A program made the translations under genes and the position numbers. A stretch of DNA of 64,000 nucleotides from Jiella pacifica (GTDB lineage Bacteria; Pseudomonadota; Alphaproteobacteria; Rhizobiales; Rhizobiaceae): the NCBI RefSeq assembly GCF_010500815.1, contig NZ_JAAAMG010000015.1:62001-126000 (forward strand), in the 5' to 3' direction. The notes below the pieces were generated by a model, which did not search any database, had not been told where the DNA came from, and saw only the letters and a list, made by a program, of their open reading frames with translations. Below, piece by piece: positions 56,728 to 64,000 of this stretch. How positions within the stretch are numbered: the first letter of the stretch is position 1; every line of letters starts with the position of its first letter.

Positions 56728-57801
56728 ATGACCCAGATGATGAAAGCCGCCGTCGTCCACAGGTTTGGCGAGCCGCTGGTGCTTGAAGACGTCGCCGTGC
56801 CACGGCCAGGCCCGGGCGAGGTCCTGGTGAAGGTCGCGGCCTGCGGCGTCTGCCACACCGATCTCCACGCCGCCGAGGGCGACTGGCCGGTCAAGCCGAC
56901 GCTGCCGTTCATTCCCGGCCACGAAGTGGTCGGCACCGTCGCGGAACTCGGCGCGGGCGTCAGCGAACTCGCGCTCGGCGACCTCGTCGGCGTGCCCTGG
57001 CTGCACGATGCCTGCCGGGCCTGCGAATATTGCGAGACCGGCTGGGAAACCCTGTGCGAGCACCAGCACAACACCGGCTACAGCGTCAACGGCGGCTTTG
57101 CCGAATACGTCATCGCCGCGGCCCCCTTCGCCGCGCGCCTGCCGGCCGGCGTCGATCTGGCCGCGATGGCGCCGATCCTGTGCGCCGGCGTCACGACCTA
57201 CAAGGGGCTGAAGGAGACCGACGCCAAGCCCGGCCAATGGGTGGCGATCTCGGGCATCGGCGGTCTCGGCCATGTCGGCGTGCAATATGCCAAGGCAATG
57301 GGGTTCAACGTCGTCGCCCTCGACATCGCGGCGGACAAGCTGGAACTGGCCAAGCGCGACGGCGCCGACGTCGCCATCGACGCCTCGGCGCCGGACGCGG
57401 TCGAGAAGGTTCTCGAGGTCACCGGCGGCGGCGCCCATGGCGTCCTCGTCACGGCGGTTTCCGTGCCGGCCTTCAACCAGGTGCTCCACATGGTGCGTCG
57501 GCGCGGCACCGTCAGCCTCGTCGGACTGCCGGCCGGCGAGTTCCCGACGCCGATCTTCGACGTCGTCCTGAAGCGCATCACCGTGCGCGGGTCGATCGTC
57601 GGAACGCGGGCCGACCTCGACGAGGCGATCGCCTTCGCCGTCGCCGGCAAGGTGAAGAGCCAGGTTCGAACCGCCCCGCTCGACGCGATCAACGACATCT
57701 TCGCGGATCTGAAGTCCGGCAAGATCGAGGGCCGCGTGGTCCTCGACATCGATATCGCCGGGGCGACGCGACAGGCCGCGTCAACGCCCCACGCCGCGTG
57801 A
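56728..57801 (+). CDS. adhA: Zinc-dependent alcohol dehydrogenase (AdhP-like)
   Basis: 357 aa MDR-family enzyme. Catalytic zinc site CGVCHTDLHAAEGDWP (Cys, His) and GHEVVGTVAELG; structural zinc CRACEYCETGWETLC; Rossmann motif AISGIGGLGHVGVQYAKAMG and following ADKLELAKRDGADVAID for NAD(H). Interconverts primary alcohols and aldehydes. The FixK/FNR box upstream suggests microaerobic control. usp follows 16 bp later, so they form an operon. Gene symbol is by similarity only. Confidence 0.92.
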   Translation: MTQMMKAAVVHRFGEPLVLEDVAVPRPGPGEVLVKVAACGVCHTDLHAAEGDWPVKPTLPFIPGHEVVGTVAELGAGVSELALGDLVGVPWLHDACRACEYCETGWETLCEHQHNTGYSVNGGFAEYVIAAAPFAARLPAGVDLAAMAPILCAGVTTYKGLKETDAKPGQWVAISGIGGLGHVGVQYAKAMGFNVVALDIAADKLELAKRDGADVAIDASAPDAVEKVLEVTGGGAHGVLVTAVSVPAFNQVLHMVRRRGTVSLVGLPAGEFPTPIFDVVLKRITVRGSIVGTRADLDEAIAFAVAGKVKSQVRTAPLDAINDIFADLKSGKIEGRVVLDIDIAGATRQAASTPHAA

Positions 57802-57817
57802 ACACCGGGAGAAGAGC

Positions 57818-58645
57818 ATGTATCGGACCATCCTCGTCTGTCTCGATTCCGCCGAGCGCGTCGATCGGCTGCTCGACGTCGTCCTGCCGATCGCCGAGAA
57901 GCACGCGGCCCATGTCGTCGGGCTGCACGTGACGCCGAGCGCCCTCGCAGATCTCGCCACGGAGATCTCGGTCGAATATCTGGAGGAGACGCGCAAGTCG
58001 CTGCGTCATGCCGCCGATGCGGTCCGGGCCGCCTTCGAGGCGCGGGCGGCCGCCACCGACGTTTCAATGGAATGGCGCTGCGAGGAGCCGGTCGCCCCGG
58101 ACTATGCCCGGGCCGTGACCCGGCATGCCCTGTGCGCCGACCTCGTCGTCGTCGCCCAGTCGCACACGTCGGAATGGTACGGCGGCGGGCTGGTGACCGA
58201 CGTCCTGTTCGAGACCGGCCGGCCGATCCTCTTCGTGCCCCGGGAGGGACGCTACGCCACGGTGGGCGAGCGACCCGTCGTCGCCTGGAACGGGACGCGG
58301 GAATCGGCCCGCGCCGCCTTCGACGCGATCCCGCTTCTGTCGGCGGCCGAGCTCGTGCGGGTCATCGCCGTCGATCCGCATCGCAGCGATGCCAAGACGG
58401 GGCTGGCGCCCGTCGGCGATCTCGCCGCGGCGCTGGCGCGCCATGGCCTGAAGATCGAACAGAATATCACCCACAGCGGCGAAATCGCCGTGGCGGACGC
58501 GCTGTTGAACTATCTCGCGGACGTCGGCGCCGACCTCCTGGTCATGGGCTGTTATGGCCATTCGCGCATCCGCGAGATGCTGTTCGGCGGCGTCACCCGG
58601 AAGATCCTGCAGCAGATGACCGCACCGGTGTTGATGTCGCGATAA
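57818..58645 (+). CDS. Tandem-domain universal stress protein
   Basis: 275 aa with two UspA domains: first starting MYRTILVCLDSAERVDRLLDV and ending GRPILFVPREG; second WNGTRESARAAFDAIPLL to LLVMGCYGHSRIREMLFGGVTRKIL with the Gly-x-x-Gly-x-x-x ATP-loop near the C-terminus. USP proteins respond to oxygen limitation and stress. It is the second gene of the adhA-usp unit under the TTGAT-N4-ATCAA box. Confidence 0.92.
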   Translation: MYRTILVCLDSAERVDRLLDVVLPIAEKHAAHVVGLHVTPSALADLATEISVEYLEETRKSLRHAADAVRAAFEARAAATDVSMEWRCEEPVAPDYARAVTRHALCADLVVVAQSHTSEWYGGGLVTDVLFETGRPILFVPREGRYATVGERPVVAWNGTRESARAAFDAIPLLSAAELVRVIAVDPHRSDAKTGLAPVGDLAAALARHGLKIEQNITHSGEIAVADALLNYLADVGADLLVMGCYGHSRIREMLFGGVTRKILQQMTAPVLMSR

Positions 58646-58884
58646 GCAAAGCCGGGTGGGCGGATCGTAATCCGGTCCTGCCCTGATATCGGCGATAACA
58701 CCGCACCGGGAGGGGCAGAGGTCTGGGGCGGCGACGCGTCAGGCCTCAATTTGCATTGCCGGAGGGGTGCCGTCTGCGACGCCTCTCGTCATCGCCGGCC
58801 AGACTGAGCGGGGCATCAGGCGCATTGGCCCTGGTTCGCTCGCGGATGACGGGCGGTGTCGCCGTCGTCCGGCCTGCGCGCCGA

Positions 58885-59046
58885 TCAGACGTAGCGGTCG
58901 AACATCTCGCGGTTCAGGCCGAGGCGGCGCAGAGCGGCTTCCGGGGGCTTGCGGCCGGCCTCGAGCGCGGCGGCGCAATGGCGGGCTGCCCGAACGTCCC
59001 CGAAGAAATCGACGACACCGGCGACGAAGCCTCTTTGACGTTTCAT
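58885..59046 (-). CDS. Small 53-aa basic protein (DUF1127-like C-terminus)
   Basis: 53 aa, MKRQRGFVAGVVDFFGDVRA then ARHCAAALEAGRKPPEAALRR LGLNREMFDRYV. The C-terminal pattern (acidic-basic helix, Pro-x3-Leu-x2-Leu-Gly-x4-Phe) resembles small rhizobial proteins of unknown function that include DUF1127-type members. ATG 59046 has AAGGAC 8 bases upstream. Nothing next to it suggests a role. Confidence 0.65.
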   Translation of the reverse strand: MKRQRGFVAGVVDFFGDVRAARHCAAALEAGRKPPEAALRRLGLNREMFDRYV

Positions 59047-59285
59047 TTTTGAAGTCCTTGTCAAGTTCGATTGTCCTTGAAGATAGACTTCGGACCTCAC
59101 GGCTTGAAGCGACGATCGTAGGGTTCTGCCATGCGATAATCGCATGTCTGTCGCTGCCGGTTTGTTAGGAAAGCATAGGGTGCCGTCTCGCGCACGGTGG
59201 CCAAGACGCTGTGCAAGGCCGCCGCCCCGCGATGAGTGCTCTTCGATTCGACCTCGCTCCGACTTCGGTGGTCGGGCCTCGGCGA

Positions 59286-61667
59286 TCAGTCTTCGGAAAT
59301 GACGGTCGAGACCGCCAAGCGCTTGGCGAGGGGGCCGATCGGCTCGGGCCTGCCGAAGAAATAACCCTGTGCCAGGCAAATGCCCGTCGCGGCGATCGCC
59401 TCGACCTGAACCTGGCTCTCCAGCCCCTCGGCGACGACCGTAAAGCCGATGCGCTCGGCGAGGTGCTGAACCAGTTCGACGATCGAGCGCGAGGCGTCGT
59501 TCTCCAAGATGACGCTGGCGAAGCTGCGGTCGATCTTGACCTTGTCGAAGGAATAGGTGGCGAGGTAGCCGATCGAAGCGTAGCCGGTGCCGAAGTCGTC
59601 CAGCGAAAAGCGCACGCCCAGGGCCCTCAGTTCCGCCATCGTCGCCAGCGTCTGTTCCGTATCGTCGACGAGGACGGATTCGGTGAGCTCCAGCTCGAGC
59701 CGCTCTGCCGGCACATGCCGGTCTTCGATGATCGACCGTATCGCCGCGACGAGGCGCCCGGGCTGGCGAAACTGCATGGGCGAGACGTTGATCGAGACCG
59801 ACACTTCGCTCGGCAGCCGGACGATGTCGGCGGCGGCGCTCCTCAACACCCATTCGCCGAGATCCGAGATCAGGTCGCTGCGCTCGGCGATGGGGATGAA
59901 TTCCGCCGGCGAGATGCGGCCCTTGGCCGGATGGTTCCACCGCAGCAGCGCTTCGAGGGCGACGACCCTGCGAGAAGCGATCTCGACGATCGGCTGGTAG
60001 TGAACTTCGAATTGCCCGCTCCCCAAGCCCTCGCGCATCTCGTTTTCGAGTTCGGTGCGGCGCTTGAAGGAAGATGCCATTTCCGGCTGAAATTGGCTGG
60101 CGCGGTTCTTGCCGGTGGTCTTCGCCTCGTAAAGCGCCAGGTCCGCGGCGGTCATCAGCGAATCGCCGTCGAGGCCGTGTCTGGGGCCGATGGCGATGCC
60201 GATGCTGGCGCCGATCGTGAACTTGCGGTCGCCAACGATGACCGGCGGGGCGAGCGCCAGCATCAGGCGTTCGGCGGCAGCGAGGCTGATCTCGCCATCG
60301 GCGGAGGGAATGATCGCGACGAACTCGTCGCCGCCGAAACGCGCCAGGAAGTCGGTCTGCCGGAAGGCCGAACGGATACGCTTGGCGATCGCGACGAGCA
60401 CCTTGTCGCCGACGCCGTGGCCGAGCGAATCGTTGACCGTCTTGAAGTCGTCGAGATCGATGTAGAGGATCGCGACCGAGCCGATGCCTTCCCTGAAGCC
60501 CGGACCGATCGACGCCAGCATGCGGTCGAGTTCGTGACGATTGGCAAGGCCGGTCAATGGATCGGTCCGTGCCAGCGTCTCGATCTTCTGCTGGGTCAGC
60601 TTGCGCTCGGTGAAGTCCTCGGTGACGAGGAGGACGCCGCCCGTATCGGTTGGTTTGGCATGGACGAGCAGGGTCGAGCCGCACGGCGTCGTCAGTTCGC
60701 GGGCGCTGGTCGCCTGTTGCCTGAGGGTCCGGTTGACGTCCTGGCGGATCAGCGTCGCATCGCTGCGCGACAGGCGTCGGGCCTTGATAGCGCCGGCCAG
60801 CATCGCTTCGAGATCGTTCGTCTCGGCACCGACGCCGTAAAGGTCGCCATGGCGGTCGTTCTGAAGCTCGCACACGAGGCTGGCGTCGAAGGTGACGAGG
60901 CCGTGGGTCATCGAACGCAGCGCCAGATGGGCCTGTTCGGCATGCTTGCGCGAGGACGCTTCCTTGTCCTGCGCGGCCGCGCTGGCGTCCGCCAGGGCCT
61001 TCAGATTGCGGTTCAGCGACAGGACGATGACGAAATTCGTCATCATGTAGAGGATGATGAAGATCGCAATGGTCCGGTAGCTGGGCTGGTTCGACCGTTC
61101 CAGCGCCACCATCATCGGGATGCACAGGCACAGGACCTGGATTATCACGTATTTCGGCCTCGCCGCGTTGCGAGCGACATATCCGGAGGCGAAGGCCACG
61201 GCGGCGATCACATTGAGGATCTGCACGGCGGGCAGCGTCGTTGCGGCGATGGCGTGAAAGCAGCAGATGCCCTGCAGCACGGCAAATAGCGTCGCGCCGA
61301 TCTGGAATTCGAGATCCCAGCGCCGGAGCGCTTGGTGACCCTCCCCCTCGTGGCAGGCGAGACGATAGCGCACGAGCGTCGCCATACGTCCCAGAAGCAC
61401 GAGGATCGCGATGGCGGCCAGCGCCGAGAACGTCCCGTCGCCGGTCCATTGCCAGGAGATCAGCATCACCAGGATGCCGACGGCATTCGAGAGGACGATC
61501 GAGGCCGGAGAAGAGAACAGCGAGGCGACGAGAATGCTCTCTCGCGACGCCGGAACGCCGCGTCGTTCTTGCGTCGGTTGGCGGCTCGTCTTCTCCGTCT
61601 CCGCAGGCCGCGAGGCGAAATGACCGTTCGTTGGGATCGACACCGCCCGTCCATCATGGTGAGCCAT
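59286..61667 (-). CDS. Membrane GGDEF-EAL cyclic-di-GMP enzyme
   Basis: 793 aa. About six N-terminal membrane helices (residues about 45-235) of a MASE-like sensor, a PAS-like region (about 265-370), a GGDEF domain with intact RFGGDEFVAIIPSAD and an EAL domain with VALEALLRWNHP, then DDFGTGYASIGYL and VAEGLESQVQVEAI, so both catalytic motifs look competent. Start 61667 (MAHHDGRAVSIPTNG) has AAGGTG 7 bases upstream. It lies next to an RpfF-like crotonase, suggesting diffusible-signal to c-di-GMP linkage. Confidence 0.93.
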   Translation of the reverse strand: MAHHDGRAVSIPTNGHFASRPAETEKTSRQPTQERRGVPASRESILVASLFSSPASIVLSNAVGILVMLISWQWTGDGTFSALAAIAILVLLGRMATLVRYRLACHEGEGHQALRRWDLEFQIGATLFAVLQGICCFHAIAATTLPAVQILNVIAAVAFASGYVARNAARPKYVIIQVLCLCIPMMVALERSNQPSYRTIAIFIILYMMTNFVIVLSLNRNLKALADASAAAQDKEASSRKHAEQAHLALRSMTHGLVTFDASLVCELQNDRHGDLYGVGAETNDLEAMLAGAIKARRLSRSDATLIRQDVNRTLRQQATSARELTTPCGSTLLVHAKPTDTGGVLLVTEDFTERKLTQQKIETLARTDPLTGLANRHELDRMLASIGPGFREGIGSVAILYIDLDDFKTVNDSLGHGVGDKVLVAIAKRIRSAFRQTDFLARFGGDEFVAIIPSADGEISLAAAERLMLALAPPVIVGDRKFTIGASIGIAIGPRHGLDGDSLMTAADLALYEAKTTGKNRASQFQPEMASSFKRRTELENEMREGLGSGQFEVHYQPIVEIASRRVVALEALLRWNHPAKGRISPAEFIPIAERSDLISDLGEWVLRSAAADIVRLPSEVSVSINVSPMQFRQPGRLVAAIRSIIEDRHVPAERLELELTESVLVDDTEQTLATMAELRALGVRFSLDDFGTGYASIGYLATYSFDKVKIDRSFASVILENDASRSIVELVQHLAERIGFTVVAEGLESQVQVEAIAATGICLAQGYFFGRPEPIGPLAKRLAVSTVISED

Positions 61668-61784
61668 TATGCCGCACCTTAGAACGTAGATATTAACGCT
61701 TGGCTGAAAGGAGATGGAAAGGCCACGAGAATTCATGAACCTTGCAGCCAGTGGCCAGGCGCTTGTCCCGCGCCCGGCGGACGC

Positions 61785-62702
61785 TCATCCGAGGACCCGG
61801 GCGAGCAGGCGCTGCTGGGCCTGGATGATGCGCTGAAGCCGGGCGGTCTCGGCCTCGCTCAGAGCGAGCATGTGCTCGACCCAGGCCGCGCCGGCAATCG
61901 CCAGTTCGCTCGCAAGGTCTGGTGCCATCCGATCGAAGGCGGTGGCGATGGCGATGCGCGAGCGCCGGCTCGAGGCCGATTTCGTGCAGAACTCGCGCAC
62001 CCACATGGCACTGGCGCCGTCGCCGACGACGGCTTCGAGCGCGCCTTTCCCGTAGAATTCCGCTGCGGTGAAATTCCGGCCCGACAGGAGCATACGCTCC
62101 GCCTCCACGGCCCCGATCCGGCGGGTGAGGATCGGCGCGGCGGCGATCGGAAAATGATTGTAGTTGATCTCGGGATAACAGAACGTCGCCGATTCCTCGG
62201 CCACCATGACGTGACACGCCCGGGCCGGATCGATGCCTCCGCCGAGTGCCCGGCCATGCACGGCCGCAACGGTGGCGAAATGGCCGCCGAAACCGGTGAG
62301 GTTGCCCTCGATCACGGCGCAGGCCGTCTCGGCATAGCGGACGAGACCGCCCCGGTCGCGCCTGGCGAGACAATCGAGATAGTAGTCGAGATCGCCCCCC
62401 AGCGAGAAGGCCGGTCCGGCGGTGCGATAGGCAACCACTTCGACCGGCATCGGCTCACCGGCGTCGATCATCGACCGGAGCGCCCTTTGAACCCGCAATA
62501 CGCTGTCGACCAGAGGCAGGGTGAAGACCGGCTTCGGCTCCGGATGCATGACGAACCACAAGAGCCGGTGCTGCTCTTCGAACATCAGCTGGAGCTGGGG
62601 CAGGGGGCCGGTCCGGTCGACGATGCGGTCGACGATTTGCGAAGCGGCGCAAGATGCCGCAAGACCTCCGTGGCTGGTATCGGCTAGATGAACCTGCGAC
62701 AT
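61785..62702 (-). CDS. RpfF-like crotonase (possible DSF-type signal synthase)
   Basis: 305 aa enoyl-CoA hydratase fold with the RpfF pattern: FVMHPEPKPVFTLPLVDSV, AFSLGGDLDYYLDCLARRDRGGLVRYAE, VHGRALGGGIDPARACHVMVAEESATFCYPEINY. Of the two catalytic Glu of RpfF, the second is kept (CYPEINY) and the first position is Asp (GGGIDPA). It could be a fatty-acyl signal synthase or a hydratase with changed activity. Start 62702 has GGAG upstream. The divergent-free upstream region holds an inverted ATGTTAA/TTAACAT pair. Confidence 0.8.
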   Translation of the reverse strand: MSQVHLADTSHGGLAASCAASQIVDRIVDRTGPLPQLQLMFEEQHRLLWFVMHPEPKPVFTLPLVDSVLRVQRALRSMIDAGEPMPVEVVAYRTAGPAFSLGGDLDYYLDCLARRDRGGLVRYAETACAVIEGNLTGFGGHFATVAAVHGRALGGGIDPARACHVMVAEESATFCYPEINYNHFPIAAAPILTRRIGAVEAERMLLSGRNFTAAEFYGKGALEAVVGDGASAMWVREFCTKSASSRRSRIAIATAFDRMAPDLASELAIAGAAWVEHMLALSEAETARLQRIIQAQQRLLARVLG

Positions 62703-63018
62703 CGGTACAATCTCCACGCGACGGATGACCAATGTTAAACTCTACAATCGCAGTCTGTAAAATTGCAATCTAATATAAGGTTAACATACGGGCCTTCGGT
62801 AAGGTTTTCTCAACCATGTCGCCGGGCCTGGGCCTGCGCACGTCCGTTGCTGGTGGGCGAGAAGATTCTCCGCATCCCTCGATCCAACGTGCCGATGTCG
62901 AGGGCGACCGCAGGCCAGCCTCGCCCCGGCAGCGGTTCTTTGCCGCGCCTCCGGGCATCGGGCATCGGGATCCGTTCGGCCGGTCGCGGGCGTCGGGGCC
63001 GGCGACCGGCCGGCGCCG
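62703..63018. promoter_or_regulatory. 316-bp region upstream of the RpfF-like gene with an inverted repeat
   Basis: ATGTTAA (62732-62738) and TTAACAT (62781-62787) form an inverted pair 42 bp apart around a markedly AT-rich stretch (62739-62780). It is upstream of the rpfF-like gene on the minus strand and holds its promoter. No gene is seen. Confidence 0.55.
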
Positions 63019-63936
63019 TCAGAAGGTCTTGGCGCCGTTCACCGGCAGCCTGATCCCGTAGAGGGACGTGGTGCCGCAGACATAGAGATAATTGCGCTTG
63101 GGGCCGCCGAAGCAAAGATTGGCGACGACTTCGGGAACGCGGATCTTGCCGATGAGCGTTCCGTCCGGATCGTAGCAGTGGACGCCGTCGGCGGCGCTCG
63201 TCCAGACCCGGCCGGCATCGTCGAGCCGCAGTCCGTCGAAGAGGCCGCTGGTCGAAACGGCGAAGACCTCGCCGCCGGACAGCCGCCCCTCGTCCGACAC
63301 GGCGAAGCGGCGGATGTGCCGCGGGCCGTCCTCGACATGGGTCGCGCCGGTGTCGACGATGTAGACGTGGCGTTCGTCGGGGGAGAAGGCGATGCCGTTT
63401 GGCTGGACGAAGTCGTCGGCGACGACGACGAGACTGCCGTCCCGCGGATCGAGGCGGAAGACGAGGCTTCCCGCCTGTTCGCTGTCGCTGCGGTGGCCCT
63501 CGTAGTCGCTGTCGATGCCGTAGGTCGGGTCGGTGAACCAGATCGTGCCGTCGGATTTCACCACCACGTCGTTCGGGCTGTTCAGCCGCTTGCCGTCATG
63601 GCGATCGGCGAGGGTGACGATCCGACCGTCGAACTCGGTGCGTGAGACCCGCCGGCCGCCGTGCTCGCAGCTGACCAGCCGGCCGGCCCTGTCGACGGTG
63701 TTGCCGTTGGAATGGCCGGCCGGCTGGCGAAACACCCCGACCGTGCCGGTGCATTCGTCGTAGCGCAGCATCCGGTCGTTCGGGATGTCCGACCAGACGA
63801 GCGAGCGGGCGGCGGGAAAATAGGCCGGCCCCTCGGCCCAGCGGCAGCCGGTGAACAGCGTGTCGAGCCGCGCGGTCGGCACGAAAAGGCGCGAGAAGCG
63901 CCCGTCGAGAATTTCGAAAATCCCTGAATTCGTCAT
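63019..63936 (-). CDS. SMP-30/gluconolactonase/LRE family protein
   Basis: 305 aa six-bladed beta-propeller. The family segments CRWAEGPAYFPAARSLVWSDIPNDRML (Glu ligand), HSNGNTVDRAGRLVSCEHGGRRV, LNSPNDVVVKSDGTIWFTDPTYG (Asn ligand) and VDTGATHVEDG... LFDGLRLDDAGRVWTSA are present and match calcium/zinc lactonases that open sugar lactones. The start ATG 63936 begins MTNSGIFEILDGRFSRL. Its neighbours give no substrate clue; the 63937-64000 edge holds no complete gene. Confidence 0.9.
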   Translation of the reverse strand: MTNSGIFEILDGRFSRLFVPTARLDTLFTGCRWAEGPAYFPAARSLVWSDIPNDRMLRYDECTGTVGVFRQPAGHSNGNTVDRAGRLVSCEHGGRRVSRTEFDGRIVTLADRHDGKRLNSPNDVVVKSDGTIWFTDPTYGIDSDYEGHRSDSEQAGSLVFRLDPRDGSLVVVADDFVQPNGIAFSPDERHVYIVDTGATHVEDGPRHIRRFAVSDEGRLSGGEVFAVSTSGLFDGLRLDDAGRVWTSAADGVHCYDPDGTLIGKIRVPEVVANLCFGGPKRNYLYVCGTTSLYGIRLPVNGAKTF

Positions 63937-64000
63937 CGCTGCATCCTCCCGCTCGTATCGCCCGCGTCTCCCGGCGCGGCGCTGCCGTCGAAGGTGGTCT

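Noticed and set aside
57926-57931. CACGTG core near 57926
   Set aside because: Flanks (CTGCACGTGACG) do not match parS.
58885-61449. Long minus-strand open frame overlapping the GGDEF-EAL gene
   Set aside because: It is a shifted frame of the GGDEF-EAL coding region; only its last 53 residues correspond to a separate small gene with its own start and ribosome site.

Overview
The window is GC-rich chromosomal DNA from an alphaproteobacterium, most likely of the order Hyphomicrobiales (Rhizobiales). The evidence is gene content and order: parA-parB beside holA-lptE-leuS, a ctrA-chpT-eipA (DUF1134) neighbourhood, an htpX-rsmB-heparinase-kup-purH block, a membrane-bound ferritin (mbfA) with an Irr-type palindrome, and nasT-nasS upstream of nirBD. 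The genus cannot be fixed from the sequence alone. Almost every gene is ordinary chromosomal core or metabolic DNA. I see no prophage, insertion sequence, CRISPR array, rRNA or tRNA.

Layout. 0-9 kb: partition genes parA (5' end outside the window) and parB, a decayed cupin gene, an aldose 1-epimerase, then holA, lptE and leuS on the minus strand and yggS divergent from them. 9-19.7 kb: TonB-dependent siderophore receptor with a divergent AraC regulator, an AI-2E family permease, a purine nucleoside permease family protein, a small secreted protein, DUF1761, acs and a metallo-beta-lactamase-fold hydrolase. 19.7-20 kb: a compact transcription unit for a 25-residue peptide with an extended Shine-Dalgarno. 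20-29 kb: PRC-barrel protein, MBL hydrolase, PepSY reductase, an OhrR regulator with divergent esterase, cfa, a palindromic repeat element, a CMD-family protein and a secreted nuclease. 29-39 kb: sdhAF4-htpX-rsmB-heparinase-lipoprotein-kup-purH. 39-48 kb: cell-cycle region with a degenerate receiver, chpT, eipA, a coiled-coil protein, an RNA methyltransferase, hisA, mbfA, ctrA and a fliJ-like gene. 48-56.5 kb: nitrite/cyanate assimilation (nasT-nasS, attenuated leader, nirB-nirD-nirC-kinase/phosphatase-cynS). 56.6-64 kb: FixK/FNR-box alcohol dehydrogenase plus universal stress protein, a 53-aa protein, a GGDEF-EAL protein, an RpfF-like crotonase and an SMP-30 protein.

The main cross-cutting observation is a set of parS-like palindromes about 10 kb apart (6.47, 17.6, 27.4, 37.3 kb) downstream of parAB. 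Three lie inside coding sequence and encode the same Ala-Ser-Arg-Glu-Thr peptide in leuS, acs and purH. Other strong regulatory findings are an ANTAR (NasT) two-hairpin antiterminator overlapping an intrinsic terminator before nirB, an Irr/ICE palindrome before mbfA, twin OhrR operators, a perfect TTGAT-N4-ATCAA box before adhA-usp, and TTAACC-type CtrA boxes between ctrA and fliJ. The least explained item is the 25-aa peptide gene at 19.8 kb.
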